This document shows, one piece after another, positions 20,501 to 31,898 of a DNA stretch of 64,000 nucleotides. Source of the stretch: Streblospio benedicti (lineage: Eukaryota; Annelida; Polychaeta; Spionida; Spionidae); assembly GCA_019095985.1 (NCBI GenBank), contig CM032666.1:59815437-59879436 (forward strand), read 5' to 3'. Positions within the stretch are counted from its first letter, which is position 1; every line of letters begins with the position of its first letter. Below the pieces are notes generated by a model, which had not been told where the DNA came from, made no database searches, and worked only from the letters and a program-made list of their open reading frames with translations. The translations under genes were made by a program, and so were the position numbers.

Positions 20501-21214
20501 AGTCTATCCTCATGATAAAGTTATCCATATATATTCCTTTGCAACATTATATTTGATTTTTTTTAAAGCACACAATTTGAAATACTCGACATCAAAGTAG
20601 TACCAATGCTAACATAAATACTACTTTGTAATTTTATTCTGAGCTGAAGTACATATTGATTTTCTATAAAGTCGTGACCTCTGAAAAATTACGTGTCTCA
20701 TACACAGACAAAAATGAAATTTACGTCAGTACTGTACTGTTTGTAAGCTTAAATGTAAGCCAAATGTAATCCGTAAACATTCTCGTTTCGCCAAGCGTAT
20801 ATGTATTGATAAATTCAAATTTTTTGTCCTCCTGGTTACGTTCAAGGTTTTAAAACATTGCTCTAGCTATGGGCAGGTCACGATGTGCTGTTGTGACTAC
20901 TGTAAAACGTCTCCCCGATTGAAAACACTACTTACCAGTTTGCCTCAGTTTATTGTCTCAATAGGTTCTTACTCTAGAGCTGCATACAACAGAAGTTTTA
21001 AGATCCTCAACCTCGTGAATCTCTTTTCGAATTCAGTTTGCAGATCATAAACATTTTTGTCTAGTGGTTGCATTGGTGACTTGTGTATGCAGGCTCGCAC
21101 AAAATATGGATATGATTCTCAATCGCCAATTTGATTACCTTCAATGAAAAATGTGTCAATTATTGTCCATTTTGAGGAGCACAGGTTTTTCCTTGGTTGC
21201 CCCACAATGTTCAA
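20501..21214. other. Non-coding stretch
   Basis: I see no gene, RNA or repeat here that I can support. Confidence 0.35.
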
Positions 21215-21795
21215 CAAATATTTATTCAAACCACTGTTAAATGGCAATTGTCGCATATCCAGCGGGTGTCCAACTGAGCAGGCAATTAGAGGGCACATAT
21301 AGTGTTAACGTTTTCTGTCATATTTATTTATAATTTTGGCGATAGCATCTCTATTTAACTTTACTTGATGTATTTATTTGCTACTTATAAATGGATGGTT
21401 TAGGATTTTCCACCTTTGAATGCATATGATTATTTCAAGAACACTACTTACCAGCACTACGAATACGGCATTGTCACTAGTCTAGGCCACATGAACTTTT
21501 GTTCCCTACGTTTGCTACACACTATTGTTGACAGTTATTTGACTTCAATTTTTTTCAAAGTTTTACATAAATTTGGCAATTGTCATGTTTCCTGCGGATG
21601 TCCAACTGAGCCGGCAATTGGAGGGCACGTATAGTGTTAAGGTTTTCTGTCATAGTTATTTAAAATTTTGGAGATAGCCCTCTCTATTTAATTTCACTTG
21701 ATGCATTTATTTGCTACTTACTTATATTTGGATAGTTTTTAGATTTTTCCACCTATGAATGCATATGATTATTTTAAGAAATAACTTACCCTTCG
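21215..21795 (-). repeat. Direct duplication, ~230-bp copies ~345 bp apart
   Basis: 21215-21455 and 21563-21795 share GTCCAACTGAGC(C/A)GGCAATT, TAGTGTTAA(C/G)GTTTTCTGTC, TTATTTGCTACTTA and TGAATGCATATGATTATTT. Each copy ends, in minus orientation, at a GTAAGT donor: GTAAGTAGTG in the first and GTAAGTTATT in the second. The right copy abuts the pogo-type exon, so intron sequence with its donor has been duplicated. Confidence 0.8.
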
Positions 21796-22018
21796 CATAC
21801 CTTTGAAAACAAAGTACAATGGTATTGACTGTCCAGTAGAGCTAACGCAGCTGATCACAGTAGTTGTTGCGCTCCTGGGACTCACGATCCCAGGAATGGC
21901 CATCTCCCTTGACTTTGGGCTAACCACTAATATTGGTGAGTGCTCAGAGTTGAAGCCAGTTTCATCCACATTGTAGATATATTCAGCTTTTGCGACAATT
22001 TTCTCTATCCAGTATTTC
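21790..22018 (-). CDS. pogo/Tigger-type DDE transposase exon
   Basis: This is a minus-strand exon with an acceptor (TCATTTAG|GA) at 22018 and a donor (GAAGG|GTAAGT) at 21790. It encodes about 76 residues, including RKYWIEKIVAKAEYIYNVDE, TGFNSEH, ISCVSSTGQSIPLYFVFKG and MRR. The NVDETGF block carries the first catalytic Asp of the DDE_1 superfamily, and the CVSATG...P.FVFKG block is the usual next segment. Clean splice sites at both ends suggest a host-integrated (domesticated) gene or an intron-bearing transposon copy. The other catalytic residues would lie in exons I do not see; downstream, the intron is duplicated. Confidence 0.7.
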
Positions 22019-22159
22019 CTAAATGATCAAAACGTCATGCAGAGTAACTCAATATGCAGTAGCTTAAAGGATTGAGTAGTGTGAAATAATTACATGATAA
22101 TTTAATCAATAAAAAGCATATTTGAAAAAAATATATATCTACGTTAAGATCTGCAAAAT

Positions 22160-23811
22160 ATTTGTTAACAGCCTCGGGATTAAGATCATATGCCCTCATT
22201 TTATTTAGAGGTATATGCATCACACCAGCACAATGTTGAACACTGCCATCGGCAAACTTCAATCTGCCGCTGGACATTTGTAGAGGAGGCTGTAAAATTT
22301 CTGGAATATTCTTATATGCAGACAAAGACATCAAACTAATCGAAGCACCACAATCAATCAACATTTTAATTTTGCTTGAAAATTTTGAATGTTTGAACTA
22401 GCATCAATATATAAACCATTATTGGGCTTTGCCAACACATTTAAATGCTTCTTCATACCCTTCCTGCTTGTAGTTGAAAATTCCATGTATAGTCAGTAAC
22501 TTGAGAATCACATGTATTTTGAATGACTGACTTTTTACTTGGCTCACCGATATGACGAACCGCTACACTTTCAGAATCAATCTGTCGCTCAAAATTTGAG
22601 TTGACAGATTCTATATCATCATAAAATGCACCAACATCATTGTCTGTCTGAACATTTTTATCTGAAGTTTTACCTTCATACCCTGCATCATGATACTTAC
22701 CATCAACCAAAAAATTGTAACAAATTTCACAATTATCACCACAATTATTTACAAACATATCATCATTTATGTTCAAAGTTTTTTCATTTACCTCTTTACT
22801 ACCTCGCCCTACAGGAGTGACATTTATTCGTTTAATTGATCATTTGAAGGTTCATCTACCTTACTACAGCATAAGGACATGATGGCTTCCAATGGCCCAA
22901 CTGACCGCAAGCGTGGCAAGGACTGTTCTGTGGTGTCCTCCTCTCCCTGCTTTTGAAGGTTGATTTGCTGGACTCCACTTTCTTGACTAAATGAGCCACT
23001 GTCTCTGAAAGCTGTTCTAACTTCTGCACCATTAACATGTCACTGTTATTGGTCTCTTCATGTACGCTTCTATAATGATCTGTCCTGTTAACCTTCAATA
23101 AATGATATAAAATAGCAGCATAATTAACAGCACTAGATAAAGTAGAAAAATCACCCATAGCCACTTTTATTTCAAGTTCCTGGTGGGTAAGTAGGCCTTT
23201 TATAAATGCATCAACAGCCAACTGATCTTGTTGCAGAGTAGAAAATATTGGATACACTCTATTTATCAGCAATCTGATCTGTTCTCCAAACATGGGAATT
23301 TTTTCCCATCTTTTTCATTCAAAGCTGCTACTTAAAGACTCAACTTTGCATCCTTAACCGCATTTGGAATACCTTGTAATGAATCAAGTCTACTCACTAG
23401 TGTATCATAATTAAGCAGACCTTCGACACCTGAAGTGACACCAGCCAGATTACCGTCCAATGCACCCATAAGCTTCACTATTTTGGTCTGGTTATTAAGA
23501 AAAGAAGAAAAACTTTCCTGAGGCTGAGCAATATTTTGTACTAAATCTGCACCTCCCCGACTTTGTCTGTGAAGACTTGGTGACTGTTGTTGACCAGACA
23601 CGTTGAGTACAGCTATTGCCTTAGAAATGCTGTCCATCTTTTCATTAAATACAGCAGTGTGCCGATCCAAGTTATGACTAACAAAGGAATCTAGTTGCCT
23701 GTAAATTTGTTTTAATACAGCGCTGTCAGCAGTATCGCCTGTTTCATTAGCATCACCACTGAATGACTCATCAGACTCATCATATAACATATCTAATCCT
23801 AAGGTCGACAT
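22160..23811 (-). mobile_element. LTR-retrotransposon fossil, gag to protease (Ty3/Gypsy-like)
   Basis: The minus strand carries, in order, a gag N-terminal region (23811-23332), a gag C-terminal region with a CCHC zinc knuckle CHACGQLGHWKPSC (23293-22856), an acidic linker (22776-22453) and a retropepsin-like segment, LIDCGASISLMS (22364-22200), where D-x-G-A is the active-site motif. No reverse transcriptase, RNase H, integrase or clear LTR was found. The element is broken, with a few breaks and truncation on the 3' side. It is of moderate age, since long stretches are still open. It abuts the pogo-type exon. Confidence 0.75.
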
Positions 23812-24290
23812 TTTAACCTATGAGTCTCAAATATATTATCTTCAAAAATTACAAAATATCATCAATCATGTACTTTATAAACAAAGCGTAAATAGTATTT
23901 GCTGATACTTGGTAAGCAGTGTACATAATATACTACTGCTGCTATAATAATAATCAATATTTGTGCTTACAAAATTATGTCGGGTGTTTAACTTCTTCAA
24001 GTTCTAGCGTCCGACGATGCCCCCATGAAATGACTAACTCAACATTTGTTTGTTGTGCTCGTGATAAAACCTTTAATATGTATCCAAAATACACAGCAGA
24101 ATAATAGTAATATGATAAATAATATAGATAGCACAACTGAGAACCGTAGTGATTGTAATGAATTTTTGTAATGAAAATTCTTCCAACACGAAATGTACAC
24201 TGTGACATTCCAAACAGAAGTGATCCAATTGTTTCTTGTTATGATAAACTGACGTCCGACGCTCCTGCTGATGAGGATAACGTTTGCTAG

Positions 24291-24345
24291 GTTCGTCAAA
24301 ACTACGTTGTCTGTCGGAGGTTTGTCAAAACTACGTTGTCTGGTT
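24291..24345 (+). repeat. Short tandem duplication (~26 bp x2)
   Basis: GGTTCGTCAAAACTACGTTG is followed by GGTTTGTCAAAACTACGTTG. A CTGATGAGGA motif lies just upstream; see the rejected list. Confidence 0.85.
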
Positions 24346-24401
24346 TACGCTCAACGAGAGCGGCATAATATATAGCATTATAACTATAAATATATGGCAT
24401 A

Positions 24402-24490
24402 TCAAATCAAATCATTTATACATCAGACAAAACTCATGCCCATATAACAATTACAAACGTACATACAGTATTAAAATGCACATTAATATG
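24402..24490 (-). repeat. Retroposon 3'-tail repeat, copy 1
   Basis: In minus orientation the sequence ends in an ATAAATGATTTGATTTGAT-type tail, the pattern of a LINE or SINE 3' end with a short (GATTT)n tail. Matching copies lie at 54853-54960 and 59232-59330. Confidence 0.7.
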
Positions 24491-24920
24491 TGTGTCAAAC
24501 ATTTAAATTTCTCCTATAAAAACATTTTAACGGATTTCCCATGCAGTGATAATAAAATTTGATTTTTTTTTCTTTTTTCAAAATAGATATCTTTAATACA
24601 CCCAAACCACATAACAATAAACTTTTTGAAACAAAAACACATAAAATGTTGGCATAGATATAACATTAGCCATATGTATATGTTCAAATTTTAAGCATAA
24701 CATAAGTATCAGACGCTAACAGGTTTTACACATTGATAGATAGGTACATAATAGATAGATATTAATGCAAGGAAATTACAAATACTTATTTTATAAACTA
24801 ATGCCTTAAAAATTGTTTCAAAAACCAAAATCATCACAAGTCATGTCCACTTCATCTACTATTATTACTACACATTTGGAAAAATCACCACCATTTACAT
24901 CCTTATCTATACTGTTTCTT
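24491..24920. other. Non-coding stretch
   Basis: AT-rich sequence; nothing was recognised. Confidence 0.35.
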
Positions 24921-25361
24921 TAAAGTGTGCATCCTGATATGACGGGTCAAGCTGCATCACCGGCATGAGTTACTAAAACACTTGCCAAGTGACTTGGCAT
25001 CTTTGCAAATGTGAGATTCCATGTTAGATTCAAGACCAATTTTGCTACTGTATTCTCGTCTACACAATGTACATTGATGTAGTTTTGCTCTATTGTGTAT
25101 TTGCATGTGTTTAGTCAAGCTGCCATTTGCACTAAAATACTTCCCGCATTGACTACATCTAAATGGTTTCTCACCACTGTAAACTCTAATATAGTTTGTC
25201 AGGCGTCGCTTACAAAAACATATTTTGTCACAAATCATACAGTGATATTTTGCTTGCCTATGAACTTTCTTATGCTGATCCACTAGACCAGAATTTGAAG
25301 ATGACCTTTTCTCAGATTTCGTACTTCCACACTTGCTCTTTGTGTCAATATCCATATTCAA
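24921..25361 (-). pseudogene. Degenerate C2H2 zinc-finger protein
   Basis: The minus strand is open from ATG at 25361 to a stop near 24957, 134 codons, rich in K/S at the N-terminus. One canonical finger is intact (FRCSQCGKYFSANGSLTKHM then QIH). The finger before it (YHCMICDKICFCKRRLTNYI) has lost its histidines, and the one after it (HQCTLCRREYSSKIGLESNM then ESH) has one at most. Past the stop, minus-strand DNA still reads CSLTRHIRMHTLKK, the tail of a further finger, so the original protein was longer. A GEKP-type linker (YSGEKPF) is kept. It probably derives from a DNA-binding KRAB-less ZNF array gene, now decaying. Confidence 0.7.
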
Positions 25362-26189
25362 AATTATTTGAATGAAACATATATTCTGATATACACAGCA
25401 ATGTACTGAGAAATATCTGTCCTGTGTCCAGTATATTTGAAATCCGATGTAAGATGCTTACTTCATTGGTACTTATGTCAGTAAAATCTGACGTAAGTAC
25501 TCATCTTCACTTGTTTTTTTTTTTTGATTGTATTTGTGTATTAAGGTGGGACTGGGCAGAGACAGAAACACTTCCACTTGCATTGAGATTTGTTAGGCCT
25601 TTTTAACTTTGAATACCATTTAAATAATAGATAAATTCTAGGCTGTGTACATGTGCATTTGACTCACATTGACACATATCACTTACCTCATGAATCTGTT
25701 TGTGCTCTTTCTCCTGTTTTCCTGACGCCTCATGCCAGGTGTCTTTTATATATATATATACAAAGTATTTAACTACATCTTGTTGGTACAGATACAGTAC
25801 CAGAGCAGTGCTTTCCCAGTAAATGACACCAATCACTTACATCATGAATCAGTTGTCGCTTTTTCTTCTGCTTTTCTGACGCCTCATGCCAGGTGTCTTA
25901 TATATATATACAAAGTATTTAACTACATCTTGTCGGTACAGATACAGTACCAGAGCAGTGCTTTCCCAGTAAATGACACCAATCACTTACCTCATGAATA
26001 AATTTCTTCTTCTTTTTCTGGTGTGACTCCTAATGCCAGATGTCTTATATATATACAAAGTATTTAACCGCACCTTGTCGGTACAGATGCAGTACCAGAG
26101 CAGTGCTTTCCCAGGAAATGACACAAATCACTTACCTCATGAATAAATTTCTTCTTCTTTTTCTGGTGTGACTCCTAATGCCAGATGTC

Positions 26190-26560
26190 TTATATATATA
26201 CAAAGTATTTAACCGCACCTTGTCGGCACAGATACAGTACCAGAGCAGTGCTTTCCCAGTAAAAGACAGTATATGAACGTGCTGTAGGAATCGCACAGCA
26301 TGTACAATGTAAGTTTTGTGCGAGTACAACCCACATTCCGATTCGATGCATGTTGTACCTCAATCAAATAATTCCCACTGCCGACGCACTCACAACGCAC
26401 TGAGCCAGAGCTGCCTTCAATTTACATGTGGCCATAGCTTTACAGATGTCACTGAATGAGGAAAATACCATGGACACCCCAGACCTAATTAAATGTGGTT
26501 TAAATGGCTGCAAGGCTGGTTGTGCCCTTAGCTTAACGTTTCTATGCTCAGCACTCTAGA
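26190..26560 (-). repeat. Duplicated exon-like block (partner 31093-31470)
   Basis: Both copies share GTCACTGAATGAGGAAAAT, AGCTATGG..., the minus-strand coding-like piece SVRCEC(V/I)GSGNYLIE ending at GATTGAG|GT, and the TACAATGTAAGTT region. In another frame both read FSSFSDICKAM and LAQCVVSASAV. Both frames survive in both copies, so I cannot say which was coding. Function unknown. Confidence 0.65.
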
Positions 26561-26562
26561 AC

Positions 26563-26815
26563 TTACCTGTATTTTGCTCGAAGTCATATTTGGTAGGGTT
26601 TTCTTCATCGATCAATCACATCAATGCGTTTATATTCCTACTTTCAGTTGTGGTTTTTTTCCTGTATTTTTTATACCCAAAAGCTCTCTCTCCTTATGCT
26701 TATCATACCTACAGTGCAACCACTTGTCACAGAACTTACCTGCTTAAATTTCATAGCAACACTTTTATGGGGTAATCGTGTCACTAATATCAAAATGTTA
26801 AAAGTCTATATATTT
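26563..26815 (-). repeat. Duplicated segment with two donor-like sites (partner 31626-31835)
   Basis: GAACTTACC... at the left and CAGAACTTACCTGCTTAAAT at the right are in both copies, along with CAAAAGCTCTCTCTCCTT. On the minus strand each GAACTTAC gives GTAAGTTC, a good donor. Identity is about 90% by eye. Confidence 0.8.
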
Positions 26816-27407
26816 AGTTAGGTAATAGAAATGTATGCAGACAGAAACACTTCCACTTGCATTGAGATTTGTTGGGCCTTTTTAACTTTGAATACCATTT
26901 AAATAATAAATTGATAATGATGCTTCTAGGCTGTGTACATGTGCATTTGACTCACATTGACACAAATCACTTACCTCATGAATCATTTTGCTTTTTCTTC
27001 TGTTTTTCTGACGCCTCATGCCAGGTGTCTTATATATATATATATATATACAAAGTATTTAACTACATCTTGTCGGTACAGATACAGTACCAGAGCAGTG
27101 CTTTCCCAGTAAATGACACAAATCACTTACCTCCTGAATGTATTCCTTTTTCTTTTTCTGGTGTGACGCCTTATGCCAGGTGTCTTATATATATACAAAG
27201 TATTTAACCGCACCTTGTCGGTACAGATACAGTACCAGAGCAGTGCTTTCCCAGTAATAAACAGTATATGAACGTGCTGTAGGAATCACACAACATGTAC
27301 AATGTAAGTTGTGTGTGAGTACAACCCACACTTGACTCACATTGACACAAATCACTTACCTCATGAATTCATTTTGGTTTTTTCGTCTTCCTCTTTTTTC
27401 TGCTTAC

Positions 27408-27800
27408 CTTTACAATTTTTTATGGGGTAAAAGAGATAGAATCAAAAGAAACAAGATTGTCCCTAAAATGAATAGCGCAGGTATGAAAATGATAGATTTA
27501 GATGATTTTTTAAGTGCATTACAAGCTTCATGGATACCCAGATTCCTTAATATTAAAGGAAAATGGCAAGATCCCTTTTCCATGTTTATTGCTAAAATCA
27601 ATATGGATAAATGGTATATATTTCAAACTAATTTTACAAATGAGAAATCTTTTCCCATAATAAATGATATTCCACTATATTACAGGAATATAATTTTCAT
27701 CTTTTAATAGAACGAAAACAATTAAACCATATAATCTTCTAAATGATTGTGAAATTTTTAAATCTATCTGTATGGGGAAACATGTACTTTAAAATTGGGA
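27408..27800 (+). mobile_element. L1-clade LINE fragment (ORF2, past the RT domain)
   Basis: The plus-strand frame (to 27707) contains YNFLWGKRDRIKRNKIV then PKMNSAGMKMIDLDDFLSAL then QASWIPRFL. This matches the F-x-W-x-x-K-x-R-I ... GG-L-x-x-x-D-x-x-x-x-x-x-x-A-x-x-x-W-I-x-R region found downstream of the reverse transcriptase in L1/Tx1-like elements. A short continuation is visible to about 27800. It interrupts the seventh copy of the 150-bp unit array. It is truncated on both sides. Confidence 0.75.
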
Positions 27801-28224
27801 ATACACGTTTATATTTAACCCATTCATACTGGGACAATAAATATAAAATACAGCTTCATTTAACCCGCCATGTTGCAGCCTCATTCTTGGTCACTTTATC
27901 TCTTGTAGTCTATCTCTAGCCACATGCATAAGGCAGAGGTTGATATTTGTGTATCATATGGCATGGGTAGATCTAGTTTTCATAATGGCGCCATCGACAA
28001 TAAGCCCCAGTTAGAATAATGATTTGGACCCCTAAAACACTGATTTGTGACATTGGGAGTACAGAAATCCACAAGAGAAGATTGGCACTCAGGAAATAGA
28101 ATGAACCCTGTGCGTGTCTTTAAACAAAGTTTGAAATTCCAATGCTTACATTTTTATATTCATCTCCAACACTTGCACCTCTATGTAAAGTCTGCTAGCA
28201 GTGGCATGATCAGGACAGTTTGGT
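27801..28224. other. Non-coding stretch
   Basis: I see no feature; the small frame at 28047-28229 is not convincing. Confidence 0.35.
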
Positions 28225-28720
28225 CTTAAACCTGCCCAACTCTCTCATTCCCTTCTAACTGGGAACTTCTTATTACCAAAGTATAACCCCACTATTTTTT
28301 TTCTGCTTACCTGTAGTTTCAGTTTCATATTGACTATCCTTGAATGTCTTGAAAAATAATTATGACATACAGAAGACGAGGATTAGACCGGGAAAGTGTT
28401 GCAGGTGTCAGTCACCGACAGTCACAGCGCAGCGCTCACAGACAATGGCTGAGTCTTTATCTGGGGTATTTTTGTGAATGCCAATGGCAAGATTGGCCTG
28501 AGCAAAGAAGTTTGTATGCCACGCCCACACAGATTCTGCATAAGCCCTCATTCTGATATCATAGTAAACAACATCAGTGTTCATATTCAATAATGTTTTT
28601 GATTGAGCCCTGTCCTACTCTCTTATTTCCTTCTACCTGGGGTGTTCTTATTACCAAAGTAAAACCCCACTATTTTTTCCTTCTTACCAGTAGTATTTAC
28701 AGTATTTACATGAGTTCTAA
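28225..28720 (-). repeat. Two copies of a ~110-bp block (third at 31480-31610)
   Basis: TACTCTCTTATTTCC ... GGGACTTCTTATTAC ... AAAGTAAAACCCCACTATTT then CTTACCAGTAGTATTTACAG recurs at 28235-28325, 28605-28715 and 31490-31605 with small changes. On the minus strand each gives a donor-like GTAAG. Confidence 0.75.
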
Positions 28721-28775
28721 TGAATCAAAAAGCTTATACCAATCGTGAAAAAAAATTGAAATTAAAAAGAAAATT

Positions 28776-29658
28776 AAGACTAGATTTGTGAAATCTGTCA
28801 CAATCGGTAATTGCTGATAAAATTGTCTAGTATGGTCACTTAAAAATACACTAGAAAAGTAGTAGATATTAGTTTTCACGATTCACACGGGCAGCAGTAG
28901 TCTATCCACTCATCAGCAGGTTACTTACCTCTCTGCATTTTCAAAATTTTCCTTTTCTGCTTTTACCATCTTCTGCCACAGAGGTCTTGCAACTGGAAGT
29001 GTGTCTACTTTAGCTATCATATGGGTCAGCATTAAAATGAAGCTCCTGCCACGCCTTTTTAGGAATTGCTATGAATAATTGTTGATAATGCAGATCATGG
29101 TGAGCTGTTACAGACATCAGTGTTTTTTATCCCGTTATAATCTCAATTATGATATTATCTAAAACTGTAGGGAAAGTGGAAATGAAAATCCTGTGACTTC
29201 TCTTTATATATATATTTATGCATTATTATAGTTAGGCATCAAAAGCACAGGTGTATCATCAATAATCAAAATGTTATTAGAGATAATGTATTGTTGCGTA
29301 ATGGTGATCGTGGATATTGAAAAATAATAAGAAAAAATGCACTCCAATCTAGATAGAATGGCTAGACAGATTTGTTAACCAACAAAACATACTCATAGAC
29401 CCCCAAATCACTTTCCTAGTAGCTATATTGACGAAGATATAGCCATTTTAAGGTTTTGGCAGCCATTTTGGACATTATTGTGAATAAAAAAAATGCTTAA
29501 GGGTGAGAACTCCACACTTGCCTAGGACTCATTATATAGACCCTCTACGTCAATAATCAAGAGAGAAAAAAACTTTAACTCACAAAAATGGGTTTGACCC
29601 ATGACCCCTGGCTGGACAACATGTATTTTTTTTTTTTCAACCAGTTACTTGTGAGCTC
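28776..29658 (-). repeat. Segmental duplication, copy 1 (883 bp)
   Basis: This matches 33651-34524 over its whole length at roughly 94% identity by eye, in the same orientation, about 4.9 kb away. On the minus strand it carries the exon-like piece described at 33795-33983, but here the frame is closed by a stop after NADPYDS and shifts near its end. The rest (29140-29658) is intron-like or intergenic. Confidence 0.9.
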
Positions 29659-31092
29659 CCAATCATGCAGAGACCATTTTTCGAAGCCTAATAAATGGAA
29701 TTCTAGTAAAATAAATTGTACTAAACAATACTGTTTTATCCATCTACAACACAAAATCAACACTCCCATTGTACAGCTCAAAGGAAACAAGAAGAGAATT
29801 TTTAGACATTAGCTCTTAGGTGAACTGAATTTATTGGCACTGTGGATCATCCTAATTGGATATAAAGTAATATCCCTATTGATATTACTGCTGCATTTCT
29901 TCCAAATATCCGGAGAAATAATAAAAGGAACAAGTAGCATAATAACATCACCTAGCTGAATGTCAAGAGTGATTAGGAGTTCACAGTGCATATCACTCGA
30001 AATATAATGATTCTGTGAAAAAGTATTTATCATTCTACTTTGTCTTAGAGCATGCTTTCTCAGTATGTGCAGACTACAACTGGTGTGTCTGTGATTTTTA
30101 GAGGTATTTTGCATTGTTTTATACTTTCACCCTCAAGCCACAATCCTCTGTCCACTTAGCCCAATTGGGGGAGTTTCAGTTTGGTCCTACAAATTTTCAG
30201 TGCTCAAATCTTGTTGAGGTTTGGTTTATTTCTGACAAAATTTAAGAGCTGTTGCGCTGAAATTCAGAAAACTTTGCATGAGTATTGATTAATATCTGGC
30301 ATCGGCAGCTTGCCTATCAGTGGCTGGCGGCAATAACAGGCCAGTGTCGGGCGCCCTATCAGCAGTTTTCATGCTATGGATAAAAAATGGATTTAGGGCA
30401 AAGTTAGTTGTGCTATGTTTGATGAAAATACTATTTGATTATCTTTTTCAAAATACCTTACTAGACAAACCCACTCACGCATAAACTGCGACAAAAACAA
30501 TTAAAACGCCCCAATTATTCTGTCATTGTTGACAGCACATCTTTGAGAACAAAATGTGTTTCCCTTAATTGCATTTGCCACAAGCATTTTCCTGGCAGAA
30601 GTGCATTGTGCAATGAAGCTTTGGCACACTTCCTCCTTTTTACTACCCCCTATTTCCTTGTCTAAAGTTAGCCATTAACCTAATAGAGATACCAGACTGA
30701 ACTTGTTAATATGGTGAAGGTGATGTTGTAAAACATTCTTTTTAGTCTCCATTCTCCTGAAACAGCCTACTGGGTGATGGCTGTTATAATCTTCATCTGG
30801 CCGTTAACACTACAGTAATATTATCTCGATCATATATATAAATGTTTAACAATCCCATCTTGTTTTTTTTCATATTTGTTATATATTTTTACAAGTTCTC
30901 GATCACTTCTTCATGTAATGCCTCGAGTACATCATTCTGCATGGCTAGTCCATAGTCTACTGTCAGTCTACTGCCAAAAACTTATGGAGATGATGAAGAT
31001 AAGTCAGTGTTCAGTACGGCAAACGTGTTTTTTTGTTTAGGCTATGGTGACAGCTACAGCCAATTTAGCAGTGATCTGCCCATAGGTAGGCA
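29659..31092. other. Gene-poor stretch with one unassigned frame
   Basis: A 101-codon minus-strand frame (29809-30114) starts MQNTSKNHRHTSCSLHILRK and has no recognisable domain. Nothing else is supportable. Confidence 0.3.
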
Positions 31093-31470
31093 GTACGGAT
31101 GCCTTATGCCAGGTGTCCTATATATGCAAAGTATTCAACCGCACCTTGTCGGTACAGATACAGTTCCAGCGTAGTGCTTTCCCAGTAAAAGACAGTATAT
31201 GAACATGCTTTAGGAATCACACAGCATGTACAATGTAAGTTGTGTGGTAGTACAACCCACATTAGATTTTTTGTTGTACTCACGGCAACCTCAATCAAAT
31301 AATTTCCACTGCCGATGCACTCACAACGCACTGAGCCAGTTCTGGCTTCAATTTCCATGTGCCCATAGCTTTACAGATGTCACTGAATGAGGAAAATGCG
31401 ATAGACACCGCAGACCTCAAAAAAGCTTGGTTTAAATGTCTGCAAGGCTAGTTCTGCCCTTAGCTTAACG
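31093..31470 (-). repeat. Second copy of the 26190-26560 block
   Basis: It includes a remnant of the 150-bp unit (TGCCAGGTGTCCTATATATG) and the minus-strand frame MEIEARTGSVRCECIGSGNY followed by LIE. Here GTGAGTACAAC follows the exon-like piece, a better donor than in the other copy. Confidence 0.65.
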
Positions 31471-31625
31471 TTTCTATACTCATTAATGTTTTTGATTGAG
31501 CCCTGTCCTACTCTCTTATTTCCTTCTAACTGGGGACTTCTTATTACGAAAGTAAAACCCCACTATTTTTTCCTCATTACCAGTAGTATTTACAGTATTT
31601 ACATAAGTTTGAAGTTAAAACACTG

Positions 31626-31835
31626 AAGAACTTACCCGTAAAACGATCTATCACATCAATGCATTTATCTTCCTATTTTCAGTTGTGGTTTTTTGCCTGT
31701 ATTTTTTATCCCCAAAAGCTCTCTCTCCTTGTGCTTATCATACCTACAGTGCAACCACTTGTCACAGAACTTACCTGCTTAAATTTCATAGTAACACCTT
31801 TAAGGAGTAATCGTGTCACTAGTATCAATACAACA
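31626..31835 (-). repeat. Second copy of the 26563-26815 segment
   Basis: Same order of motifs, about 90% identical, with two minus-strand GTAAGTTC-type donors kept. It ends close to the LINE remnant at 31899. Confidence 0.75.
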
Positions 31836-31898
31836 TATGACACTTGACACTTTTATTTTTCCAACTAAAAGTTCATATAAAATACATATAAATATACA

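Larger units (their letters stand above)
25563..27404 (-). repeat. Array of ~150-bp duplicated exon-plus-donor units in two blocks
   Basis: Units starting CACTTAC(C/A)TCATGAAT lie at 25680, 25834, 25984, 26129, 26968, 27124 and 27353 (last truncated). In minus orientation each carries a short purine-rich exon-like piece running from an AG after a TATATA tract to ATTCATGAG|GTAAGTG. Unit 1 reads DTWHEASGKQEKEHKQIHE there; other units differ by indels that change frame. The second block (26838-27353) repeats the first (25563-26300) including its flanks, so units were first tandemly multiplied and then block-duplicated. No known domain is present. Confidence 0.8.

Noticed and set aside
24260-24300. 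CTGATGAGGATAAC...CAAAAC as a hammerhead ribozyme
   Set aside because: The first core box is perfect, but the second stem pairs only in three positions and the GAAA box reads CAAAA, so the fold is not credible.
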